Positions 15,815-24,962 of a stretch of DNA of 64,000 nt are shown here, piece after piece (position 1 is the first letter of the stretch; each line of letters starts with the position of its first letter). The position numbers and the translations under genes are program-made. The notes below the pieces were generated by a model. That model was not told the origin of the DNA. It made no database searches and saw only the letters and a program-made list of their open reading frames with translations. The DNA is from Desulfosudis oleivorans Hxd3 (GTDB taxonomy: Bacteria > Desulfobacterota > Desulfobacteria > Desulfobacterales > Desulfosudaceae), in the NCBI RefSeq assembly GCF_000018405.1, contig NC_009943.1, positions 2,359,001-2,423,000 of the forward strand, read 5' to 3'.

Positions 15815-16862
15815 AACCATCCTTGAGATCCCGGATCTCCCGGTGTTACAAAACAGGGTTTACAATACCCGGGCGGAAGCCATGGCGTGTGTCAGGGGAG
15901 ACATGCGGTTGGCCCAAAGCCCCCTTCACGGCATTGTGTCCAATGTGGCTTTTCAGCCTGAAAAAGTAGTATATGACAAAAACTATCAGAACGAACAGGG
16001 ATGTTCAGCCGTCTTCACCCGGCATTTAGACCAGGTCGCCGGTATTATTGAAAAACATGGTGCCGGGAAAACCGTCCTTGAAGTGGGGTGCGGAAAAGGC
16101 ACTTTTACGGAGATGCTGCATACCCGCAATATGGCTATAACCGGGCTTGATCCCGCCTATGAAGGGAACGCGCCATACATCATCCGGGAGCACTTCTCTC
16201 CAGCGCTCGGGGTGACCGGTGATGTGATTGTCCTGCGCCATGTACTTGAACACATCGCCCTCCCCTTTGAGTTTCTTAAACAAATAGCAACTGCCAACGG
16301 CGGAAAAGGATTGATTTATATAGAAGTCCCCTGCCTGGACTGGATCATGGAGAACCACGCATGGTTTGATATTTTTTACGAACATGTTAACTATTTCAGA
16401 CTTTCTGACTTCAACCGGTTTTTCGGAAAAATCATAGACAGCGGCCGATTTTTTGGCGGCCAGTATATTTTTGTCGTGGCCGACATCGCGTCACTTGGCC
16501 TCAACGACTCCGTAAATAGTGAGGTCTTTTCTACCCCTTCTGATTTTTTTTCAGGCATTGATGATGCCATCGACATTATAACCAAGACACCCGGCAGGCT
16601 GCATGTCGTGTGGGGCGCCGCCTCCAAGGGAGTCCTGTTTTCGCTGCACCTTCACCGGAGAGGCCATATTCCGGACTTTGCCATTGATATCAATCCGGCA
16701 AAACAGAACAGATACCTTCCGGCCACTGGGTTGCACGTGCTGAGCCCGGAATCCGCTTTTGAAAGGCTGCGGCCGGGGGATGTTATTTTTGTAATGAACC
16801 CGAACTATCTTGACGAAATCAGAAGCCAGAGCGGAACGAAATACCAGTATGTTTTGCCATAA
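15804..16862 (+). CDS. SAM-dependent methyltransferase with sugar C-methyltransferase-like C-terminal domain
   Basis: The 352-residue protein has a class I SAM fold (VLEVGCGKGTFTEML, about 89-103; then VLRHVLEHI). Its C-terminal half (VVWGAASKGVLFSL, RYLPATGLHVLSPES) resembles that of the C-methyltransferase two genes upstream. It lacks that protein's N-terminal cysteine zinc region. It may therefore be a diverged paralogue acting on another position of the same or another sugar. It overlaps the reductase gene by 11 nt. The exact substrate is not recognisable. Confidence 0.78.
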   Translation: MSHKTILEIPDLPVLQNRVYNTRAEAMACVRGDMRLAQSPLHGIVSNVAFQPEKVVYDKNYQNEQGCSAVFTRHLDQVAGIIEKHGAGKTVLEVGCGKGTFTEMLHTRNMAITGLDPAYEGNAPYIIREHFSPALGVTGDVIVLRHVLEHIALPFEFLKQIATANGGKGLIYIEVPCLDWIMENHAWFDIFYEHVNYFRLSDFNRFFGKIIDSGRFFGGQYIFVVADIASLGLNDSVNSEVFSTPSDFFSGIDDAIDIITKTPGRLHVVWGAASKGVLFSLHLHRRGHIPDFAIDINPAKQNRYLPATGLHVLSPESAFERLRPGDVIFVMNPNYLDEIRSQSGTKYQYVLP

Positions 16863-16909
16863 AAGAAAAGTGAATAATCTATCCGAAAAACCACCACGGG
16901 ATTAAAGCC

Positions 16910-17692
16910 ATGAATGAAGATGCCATACAGCTGTTTATGAACGCCCGCCGTCAGCGCGTTGAATCCTACAAGGAAAGCCAGATGAAAAAGGTGGCCGAAG
17001 AGTTCATGAGAACCAGTATCATGCCCGGCTACTCCTACAACTTTGACTGGCTCGGCCGGCCGATCATTCAGTACCCCCAGGACATGGCCGCCATGCAGGA
17101 ATTAATCTGGAAGGTCAAGCCGGACCTGATTCTTGAAACCGGCATTGCCCACGGCGGATCATTGATTTTTTCCGCCTCCATGCTGGCCCTGCTTGAATAT
17201 TGTGATGCCGCGGAAAAAGGCGAGCTATTGGACCCCGGCAATCCCATTCGTCGGGTGCTGGGCATTGATATCGATATCCGCGAACATAATCGCGCCGCCA
17301 TTGAGGCCCATCCCATGGCCGGCCGCATTCAAATGATTCAAGGGTCTTCGGTTGACGCCGAGGTCATTCAAAAAGTCCATGCCGTTGCAAAAGAGTTCAG
17401 CCGGATTCTGGTCTGCCTTGACTCCATGCACACCCATGACCATGTGCTGGCGGAACTGGAGGCTTACGCCCCCCTTGTCAGCCCGGGAAGCTACTGCATG
17501 GTGTTTGACACCATCGTCGAGGACCTGCCGGAAGATTTTTTTTCGAATCGGCCCTGGGCTAAAGGCAATAACCCTAAAACCGCCGTCCATGAATTTTTAA
17601 AAACGCACCGGGAATTTGAAATTGACAAGGAGATCGAGCACAAGCTGCTGATCACTGTTGCACCGGACGGTTATTTGAAGAGGGTCGAATAA
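16910..17692 (+). CDS. Cephalosporin hydroxylase (CmcI) family protein, probable sugar O-methyltransferase
   Basis: The 260-residue protein matches the CmcI/rhamnosyl O-methyltransferase group. It has PDLILETGIAHGGSLIFSAS (SAM-binding loop, about 64-83), a GIDIDIREHN acidic motif, and VCLDSMHTHDHV, in which Asp/His residues coordinate metal in the family. Despite the family name, such proteins in polysaccharide loci usually methylate sugars. It lies between the methyltransferase and the flippase. Together with the upstream genes it suggests a C- and O-methylated deoxysugar. Substrate inferred only. Confidence 0.8.
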   Translation: MNEDAIQLFMNARRQRVESYKESQMKKVAEEFMRTSIMPGYSYNFDWLGRPIIQYPQDMAAMQELIWKVKPDLILETGIAHGGSLIFSASMLALLEYCDAAEKGELLDPGNPIRRVLGIDIDIREHNRAAIEAHPMAGRIQMIQGSSVDAEVIQKVHAVAKEFSRILVCLDSMHTHDHVLAELEAYAPLVSPGSYCMVFDTIVEDLPEDFFSNRPWAKGNNPKTAVHEFLKTHREFEIDKEIEHKLLITVAPDGYLKRVE

Positions 17693-17696
17693 GATC

Positions 17697-19220
17697 ATGT
17701 CCAGGGTCGGGGCCAACATTATTGCCAACTACCTGGGCCAGGGATGGGCATCGCTCATGTCCATCGCCTTTGTCCCCCTGTACATCCGGTATCTGGGGAT
17801 GGAGTCCTTTGGCCTGATCGGCTTTTTCGCCGTGATGCAGGCATGGCTGCCGCTGATCGACATGGGCATAACGCCCACGCTCAACCGGGAAATGGCAAGG
17901 TTCACCGCCGGGGCGCATACGGCCCAGTCCATTCGCAACCTGCTGCGCAGCCTGGAAGTTGTCTGCTTCAGTCTGGCCGGTCTCATCACCCTGGCCGTAT
18001 GGTCGGCATCCGGATATCTGGCGCACACCTGGATCCGCAACCAGCAGCTTCCGGATGAGGTCGTGGCCCAGGCGATTGCCATCTTTGCCGTTGTGCTGGC
18101 CCTGCGTTTATGCGAAGGCATCTACAGGGGGGCATTGATTGGACTTCAACGGCAAATCTGGTTTAACTCCGTCAACGCAGGGCTTGCCACGCTGCGACAT
18201 GGCGGCGTTGTGCTGCTGCTGGCATGGGGATTCCCCACAATCCAGGCTTTTTTTATATGGCAGGGTGTCTCATCGCTGATAACGGTATGCGTGTTTGCCA
18301 TTAAACTCTACAGGTCGCTGCCCGAAACGACCTGTCCTGCAAGCATATCCCGCCGGGCCTTGACAGAAGTCCGGCACTTTGCCAGCGGCATGGTGGGGAT
18401 CACCTTTCTGGCCCTGCTGTTGACGCAGGTGGACAAGCTGTTGCTCGCCCGCCTCCTGCCCCTGGCAACGTTTGGTTATTATGCCCTGGCCGCGACTATT
18501 GCCGGCGTAGTTTTCATGCTTGTCGGTCCTATCACCCAGTCTGTTTATCCCCGCATGGTAGAGCTGGTCACCATGGACGACCGGGAGAGCCTGATCACTA
18601 TCTATCATCAAAGCGCACAGATCGTCACGGCCCTGACAGCCCCTGTTGTCCTGCTGCTTGTTTTTTTTGCCAAGGGTATTGTCTTCATGTGGTCCGGGGA
18701 TGTCCACCTTGCGGAAAATGCGGCCCCCATCCTGTCGGTGCTTGTAGTCGGCACATTTTTAAACGGCTTGATGCATATCCCCTACCTGTTGCAGATCGCC
18801 CATGGGTGGACCCGACTGGCCATTCAAGTTAACACGGTAGCAGTAATGATTCTGGTGCCCGCCATCTTGTGGCTGGTTCCCATTTATGGGCCTGTGGGTG
18901 CCGCATGGATCTGGGTGGCACTGAATTCCGGCTATGTGATAGTGGCTGTCCAATTGATGCACCGTCGACTGATTCCATCTGAAAAGCGGCGATGGTATTT
19001 TGCGGATGTTTTACCACCCATTATCACGTGCCTCAGCGTCATGTTAATGGCAAACCTAATCCAGCCGAACAGTTATGAGAATAGAATAAGCTGGTTGGGG
19101 TTCCTGTTTTTTGTCGGAAGTATTGGCTTGGTGGGTTCTTCATTGTCTTCAAACCTTCTAAGAGCAAGACTTTTGAGCATGGCTGGCATTGGTTTGACAC
19201 ACTTGAAACGAAAAGTTTGA
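17697..19220 (+). CDS. Wzx-type oligosaccharide flippase
   Basis: The 507-residue protein is very hydrophobic, with about a dozen predicted membrane helices and the MATE/Wzx fold. It begins MSRVGANIIANYLGQGWASL and has an early YIRYLGMESFGLIGFF motif of the polysaccharide exporter family. It would move lipid-linked O-units across the inner membrane for assembly by a Wzy polymerase, which I do not find in this window. It starts 5 nt after the CmcI-like gene. The codon usage at its 3' end becomes more AT-rich. Confidence 0.87.
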   Translation: MSRVGANIIANYLGQGWASLMSIAFVPLYIRYLGMESFGLIGFFAVMQAWLPLIDMGITPTLNREMARFTAGAHTAQSIRNLLRSLEVVCFSLAGLITLAVWSASGYLAHTWIRNQQLPDEVVAQAIAIFAVVLALRLCEGIYRGALIGLQRQIWFNSVNAGLATLRHGGVVLLLAWGFPTIQAFFIWQGVSSLITVCVFAIKLYRSLPETTCPASISRRALTEVRHFASGMVGITFLALLLTQVDKLLLARLLPLATFGYYALAATIAGVVFMLVGPITQSVYPRMVELVTMDDRESLITIYHQSAQIVTALTAPVVLLLVFFAKGIVFMWSGDVHLAENAAPILSVLVVGTFLNGLMHIPYLLQIAHGWTRLAIQVNTVAVMILVPAILWLVPIYGPVGAAWIWVALNSGYVIVAVQLMHRRLIPSEKRRWYFADVLPPIITCLSVMLMANLIQPNSYENRISWLGFLFFVGSIGLVGSSLSSNLLRARLLSMAGIGLTHLKRKV

Positions 19221-19262
19221 AGTGTTAACAACCGTGGACACGAACAAAGAAGTACACAAATT

Positions 19263-20165
19263 ATGATCATTGAAAAGATTGCCACTACACCTAAAGTCAG
19301 TATCGGTATTCCCACCTATAATCGTGCCGATCTGTTGCGCCGTTCGATTGAGTCGGCCCTGGGGCAGGACTATCCGAACATCGAGGTGCTGGTATCGGAC
19401 AATGCGTCAACCGACAGAACACCGGAAGTTTGTCAATTTTATACCGACACTCATGGCAGCCGGATAAAATATATTCGGCAACCCGTCAATCTGGGAGCAA
19501 CCGCTAATTTCTCAAAAGTCCTTGAAATGGCCTCCGGCGAATTTTTTATGTGGCTTGGAGATGATGACTGGATTGATTCATCTTATGTGAAGTCCTGTAT
19601 GCGGGAGTTGCTTTCAGACCCCGCGTTATCCCTGGTAAGCGGAAGCCCTCGATACTATCGCAGTGGCGTACCGGCCTGTGACGGCAGATGGTTCAACCTT
19701 TTACAAGAACGGTGGTGGCTAAGGGTTCTTGTATATTATATAAAGGTTTCGGATAATGGTATGTTTTATGGCTTGATGCGCACAGCGCAAATCAGACAGA
19801 TTAACCTGTCGAATACAATGGGTGGAGACTGGCTGCTTATTGCCGGCCTGTCGGCCCTGGGCAAGCTCAAAACCGTCCCGGATACCCATGCCCACCGTGA
19901 GTTGGGTGGTGCGACCCTGAGTTACCGTCAAATTGCCCGTTCAATGGGGCTGTCAAGGATGCAGGCGATGTTTCCCATGGTATCTATTGCAAAAGCCGCA
20001 TGGGTTGATATCGTCTTTAAAGGGGCTGCGTACGAATCACGCTCTATCTGGGGAAAACTGGTGATTGGTTCATCTGTTTTTGGATTGATTCTCCTGAAAC
20101 GTCCTGTATTCTGGATATTAGCGATGAAATTTATTATCAAGAAGAAATTATTCCCTTCGGTTTAA
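19263..20165 (+). CDS. Family 2 glycosyltransferase
   Basis: The 300-residue GT-A enzyme starts with VSIGIPTYNRADLLRRSIES and has VLVSDNASTD (nucleotide-sugar site) and the FMWLGDDDW acidic metal-binding motif. Inverting GT2 enzymes transfer a sugar from a nucleotide donor to a lipid-linked acceptor on the cytoplasmic face. The C-terminus is hydrophobic (VIGSSVFGLILLKRPVFWIL), suggesting membrane attachment. The gene is more AT-rich than its neighbours, which is common within O-antigen loci. Donor and acceptor are unknown. Confidence 0.88.
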   Translation: MIIEKIATTPKVSIGIPTYNRADLLRRSIESALGQDYPNIEVLVSDNASTDRTPEVCQFYTDTHGSRIKYIRQPVNLGATANFSKVLEMASGEFFMWLGDDDWIDSSYVKSCMRELLSDPALSLVSGSPRYYRSGVPACDGRWFNLLQERWWLRVLVYYIKVSDNGMFYGLMRTAQIRQINLSNTMGGDWLLIAGLSALGKLKTVPDTHAHRELGGATLSYRQIARSMGLSRMQAMFPMVSIAKAAWVDIVFKGAAYESRSIWGKLVIGSSVFGLILLKRPVFWILAMKFIIKKKLFPSV

Positions 20166-20418
20166 TCCCCCATGAAGAAACTTTGCAACCATCAAACTTC
20201 CAGGTTCCAGCAGCATGGCGGTTTTTCGATATGTTTTATGAAGTTTCATCAGAAACCAATCCGGCGGCGGCTCTTGATCTGCCGGCCGGTTGCATTACAT
20301 AGATGCGTGGCAATGATTCGGATGAAAACAAAAGGTCGTGTACGCGCTAAAATGTTCTCATAAAAAATATGCGGCTGAAACCCTGAATGTTGATAAAAAA
20401 GTACTGGGGAATGACTAG
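20166..20418. other. Intergenic region, AT-rich, with no confirmed gene
   Basis: These 253 nt separate the glycosyltransferase from the dehydratase gene. One plus-strand frame stays open from the glycosyltransferase stop to about 20300 and reads like protein (QVPAAWRFFDMFYEV), but it lacks a start codon. It could be a remnant of a lost gene. No clear promoter or terminator was seen. Confidence 0.4.
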
Positions 20419-21372
20419 ATGAAAAAAGCCTTGATTTGCGGGGTAAGCGGCCAGGACGGGGCCTATCTGGCCAAACTTCTGGTAGAAAAAGGATACCGGG
20501 TATGCGGCACATCCCGAGATGCCCAGAACGCCACCTTTTCCAACCTGAAAAAACTGGACATCCTGAATTCCATCAAAACCTATTCCATGGCGCTGAATGA
20601 TTTCAGAAGCGTGCTGCACGTCCTCAACGATGTGGAGCCGGATGAGGTATATAATCTTTCTGGACAGAGTTCAGTGGGGCTTTCCTTTGAGCAGCCGGTC
20701 GAAAGCATGGAAAGCATCAGCCTGGGGACCCTTAACATGCTGGAAGCTATACGGTTTCTTTCCAAAAAAATCCGATTCTACAATGCCGGATCCAGCGAAT
20801 GTTTCGGAGAGACCACGGTGGACAAACCGGCGGACGAGGCCACGCCGTTCCACCCGCAGAGCCCTTACGCCGTGGCAAAAAGCGCGGCCCACTGGCAGGT
20901 AGCCACCTACCGGGAGGCGTATGGATTGTTCGCCTGCACCGGCATCCTGTTCAACCACGAGTCATGTCTGAGACCGGAACGGTTCGTCACCCGAAAAATC
21001 ATCGAATCCGCCCGCCGTATCTCCATGGGGTCAAAAGAAACGCTGGTGCTGGGCAATATTAAAGTGGTCCGGGACTGGGGATGGGCACCTGAATATGTTG
21101 ACGCCATGTGGCGTATTCTGCAGATGGACTCGCCTGCTGATTTTGTCATTGCTACCGGGCACAGCACCAGCCTGGAGCACTTTGTAGAACTGGTGTTTGC
21201 TGCATTTAACCTTGACTGGGAAAAACATGTAGAGACGAGGCCTGAACTGTTGCGTCCGTTGGATTTGGTGCAAAGCCATGCAAACCCGGCCTGTGCAATG
21301 AAGAAACTCGGCTGGCAGGCAAAAAACAAGGTGGAAGAGGTGGTGCGGCTTATGGTTAACGAAACATTATAA
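20419..21372 (+). CDS. GDP-mannose 4,6-dehydratase-like SDR
   Basis: The 317-residue enzyme begins MKKALICGVSGQDGAYLAKL, the Gmd-type NADP-binding loop with SGQDGAYL. It has YNLSGQSSVGLSFEQP, the GSSECFGE motif and SPYAVAKSAAH (catalytic Tyr-Lys). It continues to NHESCLRPERFVTRKI, diagnostic of GDP-mannose dehydratases, and RDWGWAPEYVDAMW. It is shorter than typical Gmd (about 345-370), ending soon after the last conserved block. It would supply GDP-4-keto-6-deoxymannose for fucose- or rhamnose-type sugars, but no partner reductase is adjacent. It converges on the minus-strand glycosyltransferases. Confidence 0.86.
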   Translation: MKKALICGVSGQDGAYLAKLLVEKGYRVCGTSRDAQNATFSNLKKLDILNSIKTYSMALNDFRSVLHVLNDVEPDEVYNLSGQSSVGLSFEQPVESMESISLGTLNMLEAIRFLSKKIRFYNAGSSECFGETTVDKPADEATPFHPQSPYAVAKSAAHWQVATYREAYGLFACTGILFNHESCLRPERFVTRKIIESARRISMGSKETLVLGNIKVVRDWGWAPEYVDAMWRILQMDSPADFVIATGHSTSLEHFVELVFAAFNLDWEKHVETRPELLRPLDLVQSHANPACAMKKLGWQAKNKVEEVVRLMVNETL

Positions 21373-21430
21373 ATACGGACGTTTTATCCTTCCATTTGAG
21401 TTCTGGCCATGCCTGGGCTGGCCTTGTCCT

Positions 21431-22549
21431 CTATGCCCGATTAAGAAACACAAGCGTTGTTTGCGCTGTTGCTTCCCACGTGAATTGACGTGCGCGTTTT
21501 GCACCTTTTTCCACAAGGTGTTCCCGAAGGTGGTTTTGGGTAAGGACGGACAAAATCCCGTTCGCAATGTCGGCAGGGTCCAAAGGATCCACAAACATCG
21601 ACGCATCCCCCGAAACCTCGATGAGCGGTTCGATTTTTGAGCAGACAACCGGCACGCCGCTCGCCATGGCTTCCAGAATAGGGAGACCGAACCCTTCATG
21701 AAGGGTGGGATAGACGAACAGCTCCGCCCCGCGAAAGACCGCGGATATCTCTTCGAAAGGAAGCCAGCCAAGCATGATGACATCTTTTTTCAGGTCCAAC
21801 GCAGAGATTGTGTTTGCGACCTTATCGTATCCCTGGTTCCACGCACCGGTAAACACAAGCTTTTTACCGGGGATCTTGTCTTTAACCGCTTTAAATGCCG
21901 TTAAAAGCCGCTCATGGTTCTTGTGGGGCAATAAAGCTGCGGCATAAAGAATATAACGCTCAGGGAGACCATACTTTGCTCTTATAGCCAAATCGTCCTT
22001 CCCGGCTGCGGGCGTAAAAATATTATGCTGTACAGCGAGATAGCCCACGGCGATCTTTTCCGGACGTATTTTGTAAAACTTCACGATGTCCTGTTTTACA
22101 TGCTCGGAAATGGTCATTATGCCGTCTGCGGTTTTTGCGCTCAAGTAGATTATCGACCTCAGGAAAAACAGATGAAAGCGTGAAAAATTCTGCGGCTGAT
22201 TGATATGCTGAAGATCTAAGATGGTGAGAATCGACCGCGCCGGACAGAAGAAAGGAGCCGTCATTCCTGCCGAAAGTACGGCATCAATGTTATATTTTTT
22301 AATTTGAAAAGGCAGGATGCATTGTTCCCAAAGTATACGGATCGGACGACTGGCAGCGTGGATGGGGCAAAGCACTGTCTTTATGCGCGACGTTTCCGGA
22401 AATACACCGATGCTTTCCTTGTTTATAAAAATAAAATAGGTATTATCCCCGCCGAGAAGATCGAGGTGCTTCACAAGGTTTCTGATATATGTTTCCGAGC
22501 CCCCGACCTTGCCTGGAAGCAGATAGAGCGCGTTAATGCCTATTTTCAC
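21431..22549 (-). CDS. Family 4 glycosyltransferase (GT-B)
   Basis: The 372-residue protein starts MKIGINALYLLPGKVGGSET, an N-terminal Rossmann half. Its GT-B C-terminal half has RYILYAAALLPHKNHERLL, MLGWLPFEEI, and the donor-binding FVYPTLHEGFGLPILEAMA with the EX7E glutamates. GT4 enzymes retain anomeric configuration and build surface polysaccharide. It is last in a three-gene minus-strand group of glycosyltransferases (24.6-21.4 kb). Donor sugar not determinable. Confidence 0.92.
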   Translation of the reverse strand: MKIGINALYLLPGKVGGSETYIRNLVKHLDLLGGDNTYFIFINKESIGVFPETSRIKTVLCPIHAASRPIRILWEQCILPFQIKKYNIDAVLSAGMTAPFFCPARSILTILDLQHINQPQNFSRFHLFFLRSIIYLSAKTADGIMTISEHVKQDIVKFYKIRPEKIAVGYLAVQHNIFTPAAGKDDLAIRAKYGLPERYILYAAALLPHKNHERLLTAFKAVKDKIPGKKLVFTGAWNQGYDKVANTISALDLKKDVIMLGWLPFEEISAVFRGAELFVYPTLHEGFGLPILEAMASGVPVVCSKIEPLIEVSGDASMFVDPLDPADIANGILSVLTQNHLREHLVEKGAKRARQFTWEATAQTTLVFLNRA

Positions 22550-22596
22550 CAGTTAACACCTTTCTTCAGGCCAAATAAAATGAGTATTTGTATTGG

Positions 22597-23598
22597 CTAT
22601 ATATCGCAGCCATAGGTTCCCTCCTTTAAGAATGAAAGCGTCTGAATGGAGTTTCTTCCAGACGCCCAGCCTATTCCGCGATAGATCCAATAGGGCAGCA
22701 GCATAAGAAACAGTGGCATCATAATAAGAGCACCCGCCAGTATCTTTTTTCTGATTTTTTCCGGCAAGGGCAGCAGAACCACTTTATGAAACACCCCGTA
22801 AAAAAGCCGGGGAAATACCCTCAGAAAACAGGACAGGGAAAGGTTGATCGCATAGACCGTGACTCGGTTGGCGCTGATCCGGAGAAACTTTTTCAACTGG
22901 TTGAAACCGGCCTCCTGAACCGGGCGCTGGTTGTGGTACAGAATCGCGGCAGGTTCAAAACAGAGTCGCCACCCCTTTGCCAGCAGCCGCAACGACAGGT
23001 CCAGGTCCTCGCAGTAGGAAGTGCCGCCCCAGAGGTCTTCGGCAAACGGGGATTCCTCTCCCAGGGCCATGCGGCGCACAAAACAGCCGCCGCCGCTTAA
23101 AAAAGCGGTTCGGCAGCGTTCCGTCTTCACTTCCCGATACTCCGCAAAACCGTACCGGTTTAAAAAATGGCCGTGTCCGGCTGCCGGACGTTGACCTTCA
23201 AGAAACGCGCTTACATCCATCACCCAGGGCATGATCATGTTGCAGTTCAGCCCCCCCAGAAGCGGCTCATGATCAAACACATTCAACCCGGCAGTAATAA
23301 ATCTTTTGTCAAGAATCGTGTCAGCGTTTATAAAAACAAGGGCTTCGCCGGTTGCTCTGTCTGCGGCTATATTATTGCTTTTCGAAAAGCCAGCATTTTC
23401 TCCCTGTATGAGCTGTACCCATGGATGGTGTTGCCGGACCCAGTCACCGGTGCCGTCACCGGAACCGTCATCCCGCAAAATTACTTCCATCTCATGGCGA
23501 TCCAGAACCTGCTGCTCCAGGCTCGGCAATAAAAGACGGAGGTCCTCCAGATTATTATAAGCCGAAATAATCACGCTGGCTTTCACACCTATCTCCAC
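22597..23598 (-). CDS. Family 2 glycosyltransferase with membrane-anchoring C-terminus
   Basis: The 333-residue GT-A protein has VIISAYNNLEDLRLLLPSLE, DDGSGDGTGDWV, and FINADTILDKRF near the DXD position. SGGGCFVRRMAL and YCEDLDLSLRLLAKGW follow, as in rhamnosyltransferase-like GT2s. A hydrophobic segment near residues 290-315 (LIMMPLFLMLLPYWIY) likely anchors it to the membrane. The start overlaps the end of the upstream polyprenyl-sugar synthase-like gene by 10 nt, so the genes are coupled. Confidence 0.88.
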   Translation of the reverse strand: MEIGVKASVIISAYNNLEDLRLLLPSLEQQVLDRHEMEVILRDDGSGDGTGDWVRQHHPWVQLIQGENAGFSKSNNIAADRATGEALVFINADTILDKRFITAGLNVFDHEPLLGGLNCNMIMPWVMDVSAFLEGQRPAAGHGHFLNRYGFAEYREVKTERCRTAFLSGGGCFVRRMALGEESPFAEDLWGGTSYCEDLDLSLRLLAKGWRLCFEPAAILYHNQRPVQEAGFNQLKKFLRISANRVTVYAINLSLSCFLRVFPRLFYGVFHKVVLLPLPEKIRKKILAGALIMMPLFLMLLPYWIYRGIGWASGRNSIQTLSFLKEGTYGCDI

Positions 23599-24632
23599 CA
23601 GCTTCGAACAACAATTTTTGCGAAATTGAGGCCGTACAGCCAGTTTCTGCCTTTTTTGCTTTCACCGTATTTTCGTCGAAGAATGGTGATGGGGGCCTCG
23701 CGAATGCAAAAACCGCCCTTGGCCGCGTTGATGATCAGCTCGCTGGTGTGAAACTGGTCCTCGTCCAAGGGGACGCGCCGGACCACGTCCATTTTAAAGG
23801 CCCGGAACCCGCTGGACGGGTCGGTGATATTAAGGCCGGTGAGCCGGTTGATGATAAAGCTGAAAAAATAGACCCCTGCCAGCCTGAACAGACTGTCCTT
23901 TTCCCTGGACCCGAGAATGCGGGAGCCGATAACAATATCGCATTGTTCTTCCAGCAGCGGGGAAAGCAGTGCGGGAATCTCCTCGGGGTTATGCTGGCCG
24001 TCGGCATCCATGGTGACGCAGATGTCGATATCCGCCTTTTGCAGGATATCATATCCCAGCCGCAGGGCCGCGCCCCCGCCCCGATTGATGGGGCTGCGAA
24101 CCGCAAAGGCCCCGGCAGCAATCGCGCACTCACAGGTGCCGTCGTCGCTGCCGTCGTCCACCACCACCACCCCCAGCTTCAGCCCGCCCACCTCTTTGGG
24201 GATACGGGGCAGGACCGCCCGCAGGTTGTCTGCCTCATTATAGGCCGGAATAAGAACCGCCACGTCACATCCGGCAAGGTCGGTTCGAATTTTTTCAATG
24301 TAATTTGCGATGCCCACGGCCCGCACAAACCGGTCAAACTGGTACTTGTGTTTCAGAAAGGAGGTGCGCATCAGAATGAGGGCAAACCAGAGCACTCCAA
24401 CGGCAAAAATCAGCAGGGCCATCAACCGGCCCCGTTCCGCATCATCCAGGGCCAGCATGCGCTGTAAAATGTTTATCAGGCCGGGATTGAGGGAAAGAGC
24501 AAAAAGAAACAGGCCGGACCCGGCAAACAGGAAAAAATTGGCCCGGTTCCACTTCTGGCCGCGGAAGATACGAAAGCTTAAGAGAAAAAGCGCAAGACCC
24601 ACGACCATGCCGAGCAGCCGGATGTTTGACAT
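23589..24632 (-). CDS. DUF2304-family membrane domain fused to DPM1-like polyprenyl-phosphate glycosyltransferase
   Basis: From the ATG at 24632 (after AAGGGAAAA) the 347-residue protein has an N-terminal membrane region of three hydrophobic segments (about 3-80). This is of the DUF2304 kind. It is followed by a GT2 catalytic domain with VLIPAYNEADNLRAVLP, VVVDDGSDDGT, MDADGQHNPEEIP and TDPSSGFRAFKMDV, as in dolichol/undecaprenyl-phosphate mannosyltransferases. It probably loads a sugar on undecaprenyl phosphate for periplasmic glycosylation. It is the first gene of the minus-strand glycosyltransferase trio. Confidence 0.85.
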   Translation of the reverse strand: MSNIRLLGMVVGLALFLLSFRIFRGQKWNRANFFLFAGSGLFLFALSLNPGLINILQRMLALDDAERGRLMALLIFAVGVLWFALILMRTSFLKHKYQFDRFVRAVGIANYIEKIRTDLAGCDVAVLIPAYNEADNLRAVLPRIPKEVGGLKLGVVVVDDGSDDGTCECAIAAGAFAVRSPINRGGGAALRLGYDILQKADIDICVTMDADGQHNPEEIPALLSPLLEEQCDIVIGSRILGSREKDSLFRLAGVYFFSFIINRLTGLNITDPSSGFRAFKMDVVRRVPLDEDQFHTSELIINAAKGGFCIREAPITILRRKYGESKKGRNWLYGLNFAKIVVRSWWR

Positions 24633-24732
24633 ATGGTTTTCCCTTACGAATTTCAGGTTCTTGTATTCGGCCCATCTTAGTGGCAAGCGCAGGTGAAGTC
24701 AACCGGCAAAACACCGGGCAGGGCCGGGGTAG

Positions 24733-24951
24733 AACGCCTGACGGCATCACTACGAACAGGGGTGTGCGTTGCGGACGAAGCATCCGTTTGTAGTGTGCCC
24801 GTAAGGGCATCGTACTCGGCCGGGGTAAAACGCCTGACGGCGTCACTACGAACAGGGATGTGCGTTGCGGACGAAGCATCCGTTTGTAGTGTGCCCGTAA
24901 GGGCATCGTGTGCGGCCGGGGTAGAACGCCTGACGGCGTTACTACGAACAG
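24733..24951. repeat. Tandem 96-bp repeat array (about 2.3 units) of two palindromic modules
   Basis: Module A (AACGCCTGACGGCGTCACTA type) begins at 24733, 24829 and 24925, an exact 96-bp period. Module B (GTGTGCCCGTAAGGGCATCG) occurs twice between them. Copies differ by few bases. Both modules occur once, in reverse, at 8554-8628. The rest of the 24633-25025 gap is otherwise free of genes. It is not CRISPR: the unit is too long and has no unique spacers. Confidence 0.85.
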
Positions 24952-24962
24952 ATGCTCAGCTT

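Noticed and set aside
24733-24951. Possible CRISPR array
   Set aside because: The repeat unit is about 96 bp with near-identical contents between palindromes, no unique spacers and no cas genes.
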